A DNA stretch of 64,000 nucleotides, taken from assembly GCF_000376825.1 (NCBI RefSeq), contig NZ_AQXW01000001.1, positions 1 through 64,000 of the forward strand, written 5' to 3'. Source of the stretch: Demetria terragena DSM 11295 (lineage in GTDB: Bacteria > Actinomycetota > Actinomycetes > Actinomycetales > Dermatophilaceae). The notes under the pieces were generated by a model. That model saw only the letters and a program-made list of their open reading frames with translations. It made no database searches and had not been told where the DNA came from. Of this stretch, positions 54,657 through 64,000 are shown piece by piece (the first letter of the stretch is position 1; each line of letters begins with the position of its first letter). Made by a program: the position numbers and the translations under genes.

Positions 54657-57098
54657 CTAGAGTTTCTCGACGGGTGCGTACCGCAGCAGCAGACGCTTGA
54701 CGCCCGCTTCACCACCAAAGTCCACGTGCGCCATGGCGCGCTCGCCGTCGCCCTCAACTCGAATCACCGTGCCGAGACCGAATGAGTCGTGGGTGACCTT
54801 GTCACCGCCGGCCAGCGAGATCGGGGGTCGGTTGCCAGGGCTCTTCACGCCGGGGCGGCTGGCCAGTCGAGCCACGGCCGGAGTCTTGGTGTGCCGCGTC
54901 ATTCCCGTCGCCGCTTCGCGGTCCCACCGCACCAGCTCCGGCGGAATCTCGTCCAGGAAGCGCGAGGGTGGGTTGTACTGCGGCGCCCCCCACGCTGAGC
55001 GCATCTGTGCCCGCGAGAGGTGCAGACGCTGCCTGGCTCGGGTAATCCCGACGTAGGCCAGCCGACGCTCTTCTTCCAGCTCGTCGTTGTCGCCGAGGGC
55101 GCGGGTATGCGGGAAGGTGCCGTCTTCCAACCCCGTGAGGAACACGACCGGAAACTCCAACCCCTTGGCCGTATGCAGCGTCATGAGGGTGACGACTCCG
55201 GCGTCATCACCTTCGTCCGGGATATCGTCAGCGTCGGCGACCAGCGACACCTGCTCAAGGAAGTCGACCAGCGAACCCTCGGGGTAAGTCTCATCGAACT
55301 CCCTGGCCACTGCCACGAGTTCGGCGAGGTTTTCGACGCGTGTTTCGTCCTGTGGGTCAAGGCTCTGCCGAAGTTCGGACAGGTAGCCAGATCGATCGAG
55401 AATGGCCTCCAGAAGGCCTGCGACACCGACGTCCGTCTCGGAGGTCTCGCGCAGGCCCTCCATCAGCGCCGTGAACCCGCGTACGGCGCTCAACGAACGC
55501 GTGGCGATACCCGGGGCATCCTCGGCCCGTCCGAGGGCGGCCACGAACGGGATCCGTTCTCGATCCGCGAGCGCGGAGACGCACGCCTCGGCGCGATCAC
55601 CGATTCCGCGCTTAGGGACATTGAGGATCCGCCGCAGGTTGACCGTGTCGGCGGGATTGGCCACCACCCTCAGGTAGGCAAGAGCGTCCTTGATCTCGCG
55701 GCGCTCGTAGAAGCGGGTGCCGCCGACAATCTTGTATGGCAAACCCACCCGCACCAGGACTTCTTCCAGCGCGCGCGACTGGGCGTTGGTGCGATAGAAC
55801 ACCGCGACATCCTTGGGCTGCACGCCATGCCGGTCGGAGAGTTGGTCAATCGTGCTCGCGATGAACGACGCCTCGTCATGTTCGTTGTCCGCGACGTACC
55901 CCACGATGGGAGCACCGTCACCGGAGTCGGTCCACAGGTTCTTCTTGCGCCGATCTGGATTGCGTTCGATGACGGCATTGGCAGCTTTAAGAATGGTCTG
56001 CGTCGAACGGTAATTCTGTTCCAGCAGAATGGTTTTCGCTTCAGGGTAGTCCTGCTCGAACTCCACGATGTTGCGGATGGTCGCGCCACGGAAGGCATAG
56101 ATCGATTGGTCGGCGTCACCCACCACGGCGAGCTCGGCGGGCGGCACCTGCCCCTGCGCGCCATCGGCAATCTCGTGGCCAACCAGCTCGCGGATGAGTG
56201 CGTACTGCGCGTGGTTGGTGTCCTGGTATTCGTCGACCATGATGTGCCGGAACCGACGGCGATAGTGCTCGGCCACGTCGGGGAAGGCCTGCAGCAGGTT
56301 GACCGTCGTCATGATGAGGTCGTCAAAATCGAACGCGTTGGCCTGGCGCAGCCGCCGCTGGTAGGTCGTGTAGGCCTCCGCCACCACGCGATCGTGTTCG
56401 TTGCTCCCACCGTTGGTCGAGCCCGCCGAGACCTGGCTAGCGAAGGTTTCTTCATCGATGAGTTCGTTCTTGGCGTTGCTCACCTGATGGGTGAAGGCCC
56501 GTGCTGGATAGCGCTTCGGGTCGAGGTCCATATCCCGCAGCACCAGCGCCATCAACCGCTGACTGTCCGCGGCGTCGTAAATCGAGAAACTCGACTTCAT
56601 TCCGAGCTTGCCGGCCTCGCGGCGCAGGATGCGTACGCACGCAGAGTGGAAGGTCGAGACCCACATCGCGCGCGCCACGGGGCCGACGAGGGTCTCGACG
56701 CGTTCGCGCATCTCGGCAGCGGCCTTGTTGGTAAAGGTGATGGCCAGAATCTGACCAGGCGCTGCGCCGCGGTCACCGAGCAGGTGGGCGATGCGATGAG
56801 TCAGGACCTTGGTCTTGCCCGAACCGGCTCCGGCCACGATGAGCAACGGCGTGCCGTGGTGCAGCACCGCCTCACGCTGCTGGGGATTCAGCCCCGTCAG
56901 CAGTTGTTCGCCACGGGGGCGCTCGTGATCGGCAGCGGCTCTGGTGGGCCCTGGCACGCCCTCCGCCGCCCACGCGGGCACGCCGCGTTCATCGACCGGC
57001 GGCAGGCCGTCATCCCGGGATGCCGACCCCTTCGCTGAGTTCTCGGGCTTGGTCAGCCCAGGCAGGGGCAGGTCATCAAAAAGGCTGGCGCTCGTCAT
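54657..57098 (-). CDS. pcrA: UvrD/PcrA-type ATP-dependent DNA helicase
   Basis: 813 aa SF1A helicase for repair and replication-fork clearing. Walker A is IVAGAGSGKTKVLTHRIAHL, Walker B/II is VDEYQDTNHAQY, motif III AVVGDADQSIYAFRGA, and QNYRSTQTIL and LMTLHTAKGLEFPVVFL follow. The last 50 residues (HDSFGLGTVIRVEGDGERAM) form the Tudor-like tail that binds RNA polymerase in PcrA. ATG 57098 (MTSASLFDDLPLPG) is preferred over upstream frames that lie over the divergent gene. Confidence 0.96.
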   Translation of the reverse strand: MTSASLFDDLPLPGLTKPENSAKGSASRDDGLPPVDERGVPAWAAEGVPGPTRAAADHERPRGEQLLTGLNPQQREAVLHHGTPLLIVAGAGSGKTKVLTHRIAHLLGDRGAAPGQILAITFTNKAAAEMRERVETLVGPVARAMWVSTFHSACVRILRREAGKLGMKSSFSIYDAADSQRLMALVLRDMDLDPKRYPARAFTHQVSNAKNELIDEETFASQVSAGSTNGGSNEHDRVVAEAYTTYQRRLRQANAFDFDDLIMTTVNLLQAFPDVAEHYRRRFRHIMVDEYQDTNHAQYALIRELVGHEIADGAQGQVPPAELAVVGDADQSIYAFRGATIRNIVEFEQDYPEAKTILLEQNYRSTQTILKAANAVIERNPDRRKKNLWTDSGDGAPIVGYVADNEHDEASFIASTIDQLSDRHGVQPKDVAVFYRTNAQSRALEEVLVRVGLPYKIVGGTRFYERREIKDALAYLRVVANPADTVNLRRILNVPKRGIGDRAEACVSALADRERIPFVAALGRAEDAPGIATRSLSAVRGFTALMEGLRETSETDVGVAGLLEAILDRSGYLSELRQSLDPQDETRVENLAELVAVAREFDETYPEGSLVDFLEQVSLVADADDIPDEGDDAGVVTLMTLHTAKGLEFPVVFLTGLEDGTFPHTRALGDNDELEEERRLAYVGITRARQRLHLSRAQMRSAWGAPQYNPPSRFLDEIPPELVRWDREAATGMTRHTKTPAVARLASRPGVKSPGNRPPISLAGGDKVTHDSFGLGTVIRVEGDGERAMAHVDFGGEAGVKRLLLRYAPVEKL

Positions 57099-57165
57099 TG
57101 CCCTGCCAGGGTACGTCGTCCCTCTGACAGCAGTTCCGCGAGTGCCAGCGAGCAACCGACCGCAG

Positions 57166-57171
57166 TAGGCT
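57166..57171 (+). promoter_or_regulatory. -10 element of HPrK/PqqD gene
   Basis: TAGGCT ends 6 nt before GTG 57178; leaderless pattern. Confidence 0.45.
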
Positions 57172-57177
57172 CCGCAC

Positions 57178-58272
57178 GTGACCCGCGGCACCCCAGATCT
57201 CAAGGTCGAGGCGCTCGGCGCTCAGGTGGCCGTACGACTTCCACTAGACGCCGTCGAGCAGGCACGCGAAGCCTGGCGCTGGTGCCTCGCGACCTTCGAC
57301 CGCGAGGCGGACAGTGCGCTTGACCTGACCAACCGGCCTGACCTGGAGCCGGGTCAGGTGCAGGAGCATCTCAGCCGCGAACTGACCCTTCGAGCGATCA
57401 ATCACCAGCGAGGACAACGCCTGATGGTGCACGCCGCGTGTGTCGTCAGCCCCACCTCTGGACGCGGTCTCGTTCTGGTCGGCGAATCTGGCGCGGGCAA
57501 GACAACAGCAGCAATTCACCTATGCTCGAACGGATTTCGATACGTCACGGACGAGACCGTCGCGCTGGACGACGCCCATCACGCGTTGCTTTATCGCAAA
57601 CCGCTATCGATGGTGGAAGCCACCCAGTCGCGGTTCAAGGCACAGCGCGCCCCCGAGACATTGGGTATGTCCGTCGCGGAACGCTCACCGCAGGTCGGGG
57701 CCATGGTCCTTCTCGCCCGCGACCCGACCTGCACTGCCCCCAGCCTGGAACCAGTCAGCCTCATCGACGCCCTCGCGGACCTCATCCCCCAAACCTCATC
57801 GCTCGTGGTCCTGCCCACCCCGCTGACCCGACTGGTTGATCTCGCGAACGCGGCGGGTGGTGTCCAGCGATTGCGCTATCGGGAGATCGGCGACACGACC
57901 GAGTTACTGCGGGTGGCCACCGACCGGAGCGAACCCACCTGCTCCAGTGCGAGCGTGGCCGGGCCGCGCCCCTCAGCACCCCACGAACAGCTCCCGCCTG
58001 GCGCGGTCATCCGCGCCGATTTTCACGAGGCGTGCACCGATGAGGATGACGTCCTGGTCCTCATCGGTGACACTCCGGTACGACTCGCAGGCATCGGCGC
58101 AACCATCTGGAAACTCGCACTAGAGCCCCAACAACTCGACGACTTGGTGGCAGGGTGCGTCGCGGCCCATGGCAAGGTTCCTGAGGCTGAGCAGCGCGTA
58201 CGCCGTGTCCGCCAGGCGATGCTGGATTTTGGAGTGTTGTGTGCCGGTCCGACCGTTCCGGTGCGGGGCTAA
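57178..58272 (+). CDS. HPr-kinase-like P-loop protein fused to a PqqD-like domain
   Basis: 364 aa. P-loop GESGAGKTT at 102-110 sits in a block like the HPrK/P kinase core (LMVHAACVV, then GFRYVTDETVALDD), with a second acidic tract. Residues about 285-355 (DDVLVLIGDTPVRLAGIGAT, then LDDLVAGCVAAHGKVPEAEQ) match a PqqD-like fold, the domain that acts as a peptide recognition element in RiPP pathways. Such fusions also occur beside polysaccharide clusters. The target is unknown. It converges on a Tat-type secreted protein gene and lies beside exopolysaccharide locus 2. Confidence 0.78.
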   Translation: MTRGTPDLKVEALGAQVAVRLPLDAVEQAREAWRWCLATFDREADSALDLTNRPDLEPGQVQEHLSRELTLRAINHQRGQRLMVHAACVVSPTSGRGLVLVGESGAGKTTAAIHLCSNGFRYVTDETVALDDAHHALLYRKPLSMVEATQSRFKAQRAPETLGMSVAERSPQVGAMVLLARDPTCTAPSLEPVSLIDALADLIPQTSSLVVLPTPLTRLVDLANAAGGVQRLRYREIGDTTELLRVATDRSEPTCSSASVAGPRPSAPHEQLPPGAVIRADFHEACTDEDDVLVLIGDTPVRLAGIGATIWKLALEPQQLDDLVAGCVAAHGKVPEAEQRVRRVRQAMLDFGVLCAGPTVPVRG

Positions 58273-58273
58273 C

Positions 58274-58816
58274 TCAGATACAGACCAGGGTCGGCGAGCT
58301 CACGGCGATATCGTCGCCCGAAGTAGACAGAGGCGATTGCGCGACTGCGAAGGTGAGTTGAATGGTGATGCTTGCCGATGCCGTCGTGGTGAACTCGACG
58401 GCGATCGTTCCTGGGTTCACTTGGACAGTGGTACGGGTGGTGCTTTGCCCACCGGCGGTGACCGAGAACGACGCGGTCTGCGAATTTGTCCTGAACCAGT
58501 TCACGACCGGAAAAGTGAGTCGGTAGGACTTGTTCGGTTCCAATTGCAGCGTGAGTTGAGTCTTCGTCTCCGCTGAACCGAGCCCCCGTGCCGGATCGGC
58601 GTTTCCCCCGAACTGGTTGCCTTGAAAACCAGACCAGCCGTTTCCCAGGTAGCCGGTATTCGTCGGGGTCGACCATGAACCAGGAAAACCGACTTGAGGA
58701 AGCGAGTTGCACGAGGCCGCGGCAGCGCGGGCCGCCGGGAGCACGACCAGTGCAGGAACAGTCCACGCGGTCCGTGCCAGCGCCCTGCGCGTGGGGACAC
58801 TCGGTTTCTGTTCCAT
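58274..58816 (-). CDS. Secreted beta-rich protein with Tat-like signal
   Basis: 180 aa from ATG 58816 with GGTGGAAA upstream. The start PSVPTRRALARTAWTVPALV has the twin-Arg and hydrophobic core of Tat signals, cleaved after an Ala-rich stretch (AARAAAAS). The mature part is Thr/Ser/Gly-rich with even strand spacing (TTRTTVQVNPGTIAVEF, ITIQLTFAVAQSP), like a carbohydrate-binding or jelly-roll domain. Function unknown. It converges with the HPrK/PqqD gene with 1 bp between stops. Confidence 0.75.
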   Translation of the reverse strand: MEQKPSVPTRRALARTAWTVPALVVLPAARAAAASCNSLPQVGFPGSWSTPTNTGYLGNGWSGFQGNQFGGNADPARGLGSAETKTQLTLQLEPNKSYRLTFPVVNWFRTNSQTASFSVTAGGQSTTRTTVQVNPGTIAVEFTTTASASITIQLTFAVAQSPLSTSGDDIAVSSPTLVCI

Positions 58817-58980
58817 ATGTTTCCACCCGTCCTCGCGCCCACGTCCTGGGCGAGCCTCGTCCCGAGGGCACCGACGACCGTCGAGTCGGCACCACACTCG
58901 AATGTGATCTGTGCTCACCATTCTGACAGGTACCCGGCGCACAGTGCACCTGTCCCCGCTTTCGGTGAGCCGCGCGGGCG

Positions 58981-60372
58981 TCAGTACGCGCCACGCCCCC
59001 GAAGCACTGCACCGATGGTTTGCCCGAGAATGACCAGGTCCCCGGTGGCCGACCAGTTGTCGACGTAGTACAGATCGAGCCGGGCGCTGTCCGACCAAGT
59101 CAGGTCGCTGCGCCCACTCACCTGCCACAACCCGGTCAGCCCGGGCCGGACCGTCATTCGGCGCCGCGCCATATCTGGTCCGTATTCCGCGACCTCTTGC
59201 GGCAGCGGCGGGCGCGGGCCGACCAGACTCATGTCGCCACGCAGCACGTTCACGAACTGCGGGAGTTCGTCAAGGGAGAACCGTCGGAGGACTCTCCCCA
59301 CGGGAGTAACTCGCGGGTCGGTCGTCAATTTGAACAACGGCCCACGGTCGGGGCGCCCCTCGACCAGCTCCTGCCGAAGATGATCCGCATCGGCCACCAT
59401 CGTGCGGAATTTCAGGATGGTGAACCTGACCCCGTCTCGACCCACCCGAGTCTGCCGGTAGATGATCGGTCGCCCCTCCGATACCAAGATGGCGAGGGCG
59501 ATGATCGCCTGCACTGGAAGGCTCAGCACCAGAAAGACCGTCGCGAGGGCATAGTCGAAGACGGTCTTCCACACCCACCGCGATCCACGGAAAGTCAGTG
59601 CACCCAACCGTAGAAGTGGCACACCGGCGATGGGTTGCGACACCAGTCGGGCGCGGGACACCTCGGTGAGATCCGACATGACCAGGAGATCGACCCCGTC
59701 CGGTTCCAGGTCCCACGCGAGGGTGCGCAGCGCTGCCGGTCCACGGCGCGACCCTGCCCAGGCAACCGCATCGACGCCCAAGGCGACCGCTACCGATGCG
59801 GCATCGGCCTCTCGCCCCCGCACCTCGGTGCCGTAGATCGGCCCATCCAGATCGTCGCAGCACACGCCCTGCACGACGTACCCCGCGGCAGGTTCACGCT
59901 CAATGGCAGCAATGAGTTCCCGCAGGTGGTCCTGACCACCGACGACCAAGACGCGTTCCTGATAGGCGCCCGACTGCCGTCGGGCCCGCACGATGAACCT
60001 CCGCCAGGCCAGCCGCCCCAGGCCAGTCAGCAGCACGCCGAGCGGGAAGGCGATGACGACATACCCACGGGCAAACAACAACTGCAGGACATAGGACAAC
60101 AGGGCGAACGCAGCGAATAGCCCAACTCCCGCCCGAAGGATGGCGCGAAACTCCTGCTGGCCATATCCCAGGATGGACGTCCGGTACGCACCCGAGAGTC
60201 CGAGCGCCGCAACCCACGCGAGAACCAGCACGATCGAGACCGCCGAATAAGTGGTGCCGAGCCCGGCCACCTCCGCCGCGGTCCAGCCAAAGCGAATGAC
60301 GTGAGCTATGCCGACCGCAAGCGCCACCAAGAGCGCGTCAGTCAGGAGGAGAGCGCCACGCAACCTCGTCAT
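58981..60372 (-). CDS. Polyprenyl-phosphate sugar-phosphate transferase (initiating), locus 2
   Basis: 463 aa. Same family as 32065-33561: N-terminal membrane helices, Rossmann-like part ([15 protein letters not shown]), then [43 protein letters not shown] and [16 protein letters not shown], ending GRGAY. It transfers sugar-1-phosphate to undecaprenyl phosphate and so starts a second polymer. Overlaps the double GT4 gene by ATGA. Confidence 0.93.
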   Translation of the reverse strand: MTRLRGALLLTDALLVALAVGIAHVIRFGWTAAEVAGLGTTYSAVSIVLVLAWVAALGLSGAYRTSILGYGQQEFRAILRAGVGLFAAFALLSYVLQLLFARGYVVIAFPLGVLLTGLGRLAWRRFIVRARRQSGAYQERVLVVGGQDHLRELIAAIEREPAAGYVVQGVCCDDLDGPIYGTEVRGREADAASVAVALGVDAVAWAGSRRGPAALRTLAWDLEPDGVDLLVMSDLTEVSRARLVSQPIAGVPLLRLGALTFRGSRWVWKTVFDYALATVFLVLSLPVQAIIALAILVSEGRPIIYRQTRVGRDGVRFTILKFRTMVADADHLRQELVEGRPDRGPLFKLTTDPRVTPVGRVLRRFSLDELPQFVNVLRGDMSLVGPRPPLPQEVAEYGPDMARRRMTVRPGLTGLWQVSGRSDLTWSDSARLDLYYVDNWSATGDLVILGQTIGAVLRGRGAY

Positions 60373-62651
60373 GACTGAGTCGCCGCGCCGGAACGGCCAG
60401 TGGCCTGTACTTCTTCGACCACCCTGCGCAATCGCTGGATGAATACCTCTTGCGCGAAGCGCTCTACCGTCTCAATCACCTGCGCGGCGTCCCAGGTCCG
60501 TGCATTGTTGCGATGCACCGCAGCCCTGATGTCCGCCGCGTCGGCGCTGTCGAAGAAGGCACCGTTGACGTCCTCGATGACCGTGTCGAGATAGCCGCCC
60601 GCCCGCAGCGCGAGCGTCGGCGTACCGAAGAGCGCCGCTTCCAGCGGAGTCAAACCAAAATCCTCGAAACTTGCGGCGATGAGAGCCTGCGCGTGAGCGT
60701 ACGCCCACCGCAATTGCGCGTCAGTCTGATCCGTGACAATCCGCACGTTGGGCGGGCAGTCCTGCATAAGGTCGGCGAGCATCGGCCCAGATCCGACGAC
60801 GAGCAGGTTGTCCTCCAGTCCGGCGAATGCCTCCACGATCACGTCGACATGCTTGTACGGCAGTAATCGCGACACCACCAGATAAAACGGAGGCTCCACT
60901 CCGGGAATGGCGGTCCGTGGCCCGTCGTGGGACAGCCCGGGCGGTGGGTGCATCACTTCGGCATCAATGCCGTAAGCATCAGCCACCGCTGACTGCACTG
61001 CCGTGGAGTTCACGACGACGCGGTCCGCTGCGCGCATGCGCCGACGATCCCAGCGTCGCAGTGTTGGCCCCACCGCCATGAGCACCAGCCCGATCGGACT
61101 CTTGTACGCCGGTTTACCGAGGTATCGCTCGGTCTGGTAGAGCCAACGCGCAGGCGAGTGGCAGTAGACAATCTTTGCGCCCGAGGACCGGAAAGCGTGC
61201 GCCCAGCCACTTGTCGAAGCCACGGTCACGTTGCCGGGGACACGCATGAACGAGGACGCCAATGGCAGCAGCGGGAAGGCCATCCGGTGGTTCCGCCGCA
61301 GTGTGGAGATCCGATTGAGCACACTGGCTTCGACTCGAAGGTGCTCAAACTCATGAAACGTGGTCGCTGGCTCATAGAGCAGCGTGTGCAACGGACTCTT
61401 GGGGAAGGCCGCGCGCATCGCGAGCACCACTCGCTCCGCGCCGCCGCGCTGGGTGAGGTAATCGTGCGCAAGGGTGACCGGCGGCTCGCTGAAGGAACGC
61501 CGTCCCGCTGCCACCGCCTGGAACACCTCGGCCACCGTGCGCGCCGTGGACGAAATGGGAAGGTGTTCAGCGACGTATGCCCGGGCCCGGCGTGCGCGTA
61601 CCTCCGCTCGCTCGGGTGCGTCCAGGACATCAAGAATCGCCTCGACCATCGCGTCGGGGTCCCTGGGCGGGACGAGATAGCCCAGCGGCTGTTCACCTGG
61701 TGGGTGCACCAACTCTGTGGCGCCACCACCTCGCGTCGCAACCACGGGAGTGCCGCGGGCCATCGACTCGGCGATCACCTGGCCGAACGGCTCCGGGATC
61801 GTCGCGGCGTGCACAGACACAGCCAAGGCATCCAGCTCAGGTCGTGGGTCATCGATGTGCCCCACAAACGCGACCCGATCGTTCAATCCGAGCCGCTCGA
61901 CTTCGGCCCGTAGCGCATGCTCGTAGTCCTCTTGACCGAACAGTGCTCCGCCTATGAGGCGCAGGGTGACACCGGGGCGTGCGGCGATCAGATCGGGCAT
62001 CAACCGGATCACCTCTAGCTGTCCCTTGGTCTGGCTCAGCCGCCCCACGACGCCGATCACGTCGTGGCCCCGCTGTGGCGGTTCGGTCAATGGCCGGAGT
62101 TGTTCTGGCGTCAGTCCTGGTCGCGCAACGATGAGCTCACGCACTCGGGCAACGGTCGCGGCGGTGGCCTCAGAATTTGCGATGATCGCGCGCGGCGCCG
62201 TTCGTGCCAGAGCACGAACGAGGCGCACCATGGTTGAGGGGAGGTATTCGTGACTGATGCGGTCATGCAGGCTCCACACCAGCGGCAGGCCAGCCAGCCG
62301 CGCCGCGGGGACGCTGAGGAGATGGGCCTTCAGCGAGGCGCTCCACACCACGTCATGGTCACCCTCGCGCAACCGGCGCGCCAGCATCCGCACCATCGGC
62401 GTCAGACTCGCTGCTGCCTTCAAAGCCGCCCGCGCCGAGGTCGTCTCGGCACGAGTGAGCGAACGCACCCGCTCATCCATCCCCAAGATGTCGACGCGCA
62501 CCCCGGCGGCCCTCAGCTGGTCGGCATACGGCCCTTCTTCCCCCAGAAATGCCTCGACGCTTAAGTCCCGGGGAAGCGCTCGAATGACCCGAAGGGTCGC
62601 CAACTCCGCCCCACCGACCTGCCCGGTGTGCGTCACCAATGCAATGCGCAT
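60369..62651 (-). CDS. Double GT4 glycosyltransferase (two fused catalytic domains)
   Basis: 760 aa. Domain 1 (about 1-375): ALVTHTGQVGGAELATLRVI, VVGRLSQTKGQLEVIRL and the donor motif EPFGQVIAESMARGTPVVAT. Domain 2 (about 385-750): LAHDYLTQRGGAERVVLAM, YCHSPARWLYQTERYLG, VVSRLLPYKHVDVIVEAF and EDFGLTPLEAALFGTPTLAL. Each has its own E-x7-E, so both may be active and could add two sugars in sequence. The ATG has GAGAAGGG upstream. Divergent from the flippase. Confidence 0.9.
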   Translation of the reverse strand: MRIALVTHTGQVGGAELATLRVIRALPRDLSVEAFLGEEGPYADQLRAAGVRVDILGMDERVRSLTRAETTSARAALKAAASLTPMVRMLARRLREGDHDVVWSASLKAHLLSVPAARLAGLPLVWSLHDRISHEYLPSTMVRLVRALARTAPRAIIANSEATAATVARVRELIVARPGLTPEQLRPLTEPPQRGHDVIGVVGRLSQTKGQLEVIRLMPDLIAARPGVTLRLIGGALFGQEDYEHALRAEVERLGLNDRVAFVGHIDDPRPELDALAVSVHAATIPEPFGQVIAESMARGTPVVATRGGGATELVHPPGEQPLGYLVPPRDPDAMVEAILDVLDAPERAEVRARRARAYVAEHLPISSTARTVAEVFQAVAAGRRSFSEPPVTLAHDYLTQRGGAERVVLAMRAAFPKSPLHTLLYEPATTFHEFEHLRVEASVLNRISTLRRNHRMAFPLLPLASSFMRVPGNVTVASTSGWAHAFRSSGAKIVYCHSPARWLYQTERYLGKPAYKSPIGLVLMAVGPTLRRWDRRRMRAADRVVVNSTAVQSAVADAYGIDAEVMHPPPGLSHDGPRTAIPGVEPPFYLVVSRLLPYKHVDVIVEAFAGLEDNLLVVGSGPMLADLMQDCPPNVRIVTDQTDAQLRWAYAHAQALIAASFEDFGLTPLEAALFGTPTLALRAGGYLDTVIEDVNGAFFDSADAADIRAAVHRNNARTWDAAQVIETVERFAQEVFIQRLRRVVEEVQATGRSGAATQS

Positions 62652-62764
62652 CCAGGGGCGCCCTTCTCTATCGTGGCCGTCCGCAGAGACGATACTGGTG
62701 CGACTGCGACAACTGGTGCCACCCCGGATGCACCCATGGTGGTCGATCTCGGGAAGGAGTGCGT

Positions 62765-64000
62765 GTGCCCGCCGACGACCCCGGAACCGACCGCCCGACG
62801 CGGGCGCAAATCCAGCGCAATGCTGTGCGCGGTGCGACGTGGACCATGGCCGCCACGGCTATCACCATCCCCCTTGCGTTCGTCGCCAATGTCGTTCTCG
62901 CTCGAGTCCTCGGGGTCGAGGGGTACGGTCGGCTCGCCTTTCTGACCGCCGCACTGGAAATCGTCGTCGCGGTCACCGACATCGGCACGACGGCTGCGGT
63001 GATTCAGTTCGGCTCCCGGGCACATGCCCTCGGACAGACGGGAGAAGTTCAACGAATCCTGGCTCGGGCTCAGGGATTTCGCCTCCTCATCGTCGCCCCG
63101 GTGCTTTCGCTCTTCATCGTGCTGCTCGTCGACTTGGCGACGCCCGTGTTGATCGCGGGAGTCCTACTCGGAGTGTGGCTTCCTGCCGCATTGGCCGGAA
63201 TCAATGACTGTCTCACGGTGGAGAATCGAACAGCCACGGCCGCCAAGATCCAACTCGCGATCGCTGTGGTGATTCAGACCGCTGTCGTCGTCGCTGCCCT
63301 GCTGAGCCAACAAGCCGACAGCACCTGGCTGGTACGACTCGCACTCACCGCGGTGAGCCCTTTGGTCGCCATCCCGCTGGTCACCAAGGCCTATCGATCG
63401 GCCGTGCTGCGCCCGCGGTCGCCTCGCGGACTCCCCTCGGGTTTCTGGAAATTCGCGATTCCAAGCGGCACCGCAGGCTTGATCGGCGGCCTCGTGGTCT
63501 CCCGAAGCGAGGTGCTGTTGTTGGAGTGGCTGGACACGCCAAATGCGGTCGGCCTGTTCGCGCTGGCCTTCGGTATAGCCGCTCATGTCTTTGGGCCAGC
63601 AAACGCACTGACCAATCCGCTCCTTCCTGCCGTGTCGAGTTTGCGTGCGGTAGACGCCGACGCGATACAGCGAGCGTTCCTGCGCGTCACCCGAGTCTCG
63701 GTCGCCATGGTGAGCGCCATCCTGCTGCTCGGCGTGCCAGCACTCGCAGTGCTCGTCGACACCATTTACGGCGCCGAATACCGCACCGCTGCAGCCCTTC
63801 TGGTGGTCCTAGCAGCCGGTATCGCGGTCTCGACACTCAGCGGGCCGGTCACGGCGTTCAACCTCTCCCGGCTTGCGAGTATGCGTGTCCTGTTCGCCAG
63901 CCTGATTGCGCTCATCGCCAACGCAGTGCTGGCAGTCGCGCTCATTCCGATGTGGAGTATCTGGGGTGCTGCGATCGCGAGCGTGCTGGCGGCGGTGACT
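62765..64000 (+). CDS. Polysaccharide flippase, locus 2 (truncated by window)
   Basis: 412 codons to the right edge, C-terminus missing. GTG 62765 has GGAAGGAG 5 nt upstream. About ten hydrophobic segments in a Wzx-like order (LAFVANVVLARVLGVEGYGR, SGFWKFAIPSGTAGLIGGLV, LLLGVPALAVLVDTIYGAEY). It flips lipid-linked oligosaccharide made by the locus 2 transferase and GT4 protein. It is weakly similar in design to the island 1 flippase (34337-35881). Confidence 0.88.
   Translation, partial: MPADDPGTDRPTRAQIQRNAVRGATWTMAATAITIPLAFVANVVLARVLGVEGYGRLAFLTAALEIVVAVTDIGTTAAVIQFGSRAHALGQTGEVQRILARAQGFRLLIVAPVLSLFIVLLVDLATPVLIAGVLLGVWLPAALAGINDCLTVENRTATAAKIQLAIAVVIQTAVVVAALLSQQADSTWLVRLALTAVSPLVAIPLVTKAYRSAVLRPRSPRGLPSGFWKFAIPSGTAGLIGGLVVSRSEVLLLEWLDTPNAVGLFALAFGIAAHVFGPANALTNPLLPAVSSLRAVDADAIQRAFLRVTRVSVAMVSAILLLGVPALAVLVDTIYGAEYRTAAALLVVLAAGIAVSTLSGPVTAFNLSRLASMRVLFASLIALIANAVLAVALIPMWSIWGAAIASVLAAVT

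Noticed and set aside
54330-54757. Small proteins with RPRLAPR and THAGRAGERPG repeats on the reverse strand
   Set aside because: Translated intergenic repeats; no ribosome binding site and frames differ between copies.
55020-57038. 672-codon open frame opposite pcrA
   Set aside because: Codon positions mirror pcrA; the product has low-complexity His/Arg/Gly composition and no motif.

Overview
The window is high-GC DNA from an actinobacterium. The supporting evidence is the three-gene sdhCAB with a cytochrome b/fumarate-reductase-type SdhC, DUF3017 next to folD, DUF6350 next to purN, a eukaryotic-type NADP isocitrate dehydrogenase, frequent GTG/TTG starts, and many starts placed 6-7 nt after a TANNNT hexamer with no Shine-Dalgarno (leaderless style). 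Micrococcales is the best guess. A racemase/ATP-grasp pair resembling a D-aspartate cross-bridge system would suit a family such as Dermacoccaceae, but that is inference.

Layout. 1-1.6 kb: a secreted adhesin with 107-residue CshA-like repeats, cut by the left edge. 1.8-5.3 kb: sdhCAB. 5.4-16.9 kb: acyl-CoA genes (CoA transferase, acyl-CoA ligase, thioesterase), trpS, two divergent LysR regulators, an MFS carrier, a Gfo/Idh oxidoreductase, a HAD phosphatase. 16.9-18.2 kb: icd. 18.4-24.9 kb: a TetR regulator, an Asp/Glu racemase coupled to an ATP-grasp ligase, and, divergent from these, two paralogous HTH proteins of about 500 residues. 24.9-31.7 kb: a cytoplasmic serine carboxypeptidase, mdh, DUF3017, folD, a GNAT, a DMT permease and purH, which is preceded by a recognisable ZTP riboswitch. 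32-44.7 kb: exopolysaccharide island 1 (priming transferase, TagA-type transferase, flippase, lipoprotein, fibrinogen-like/propeller secreted protein, CDP-alcohol transferase, Wzz-like protein, Wzy-like protein, two GT2 enzymes, TagD-like cytidylyltransferase). 44.8-48.8 kb: purN, DUF6350, sucD, sucC. 48.9-52.3 kb: dTDP-rhamnose genes rfbDB and rfbAC, divergent. 52.4-57.1 kb: B12-binding protein, M23 peptidase, a noncoding repeat field, pcrA. 57.2-64 kb: exopolysaccharide locus 2 (HPrK/PqqD fusion, Tat-type secreted protein, second priming transferase, a double GT4 protein, second flippase cut by the right edge).

How it fits together. A housekeeping string (pcrA, M23, sucCD, DUF6350, purN/purH, folD, mdh) appears to be interrupted by three envelope-polysaccharide modules. 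The rfb module would supply dTDP-L-rhamnose to both polymer loci. Island 1 also has the parts for a CDP-polyol-derived phosphate decoration. sdh, icd, mdh and suc together give much of the oxidative TCA cycle.

Noncoding highlights are the ZTP riboswitch before purH, a perfect 60-bp palindrome between mdh and DUF3017, a six-copy 37-bp tandem array, a 450-bp field of inverted intergenic repeats, and two 17-bp-stem terminators. I saw no tRNA, rRNA, transposase, integrase or CRISPR array.
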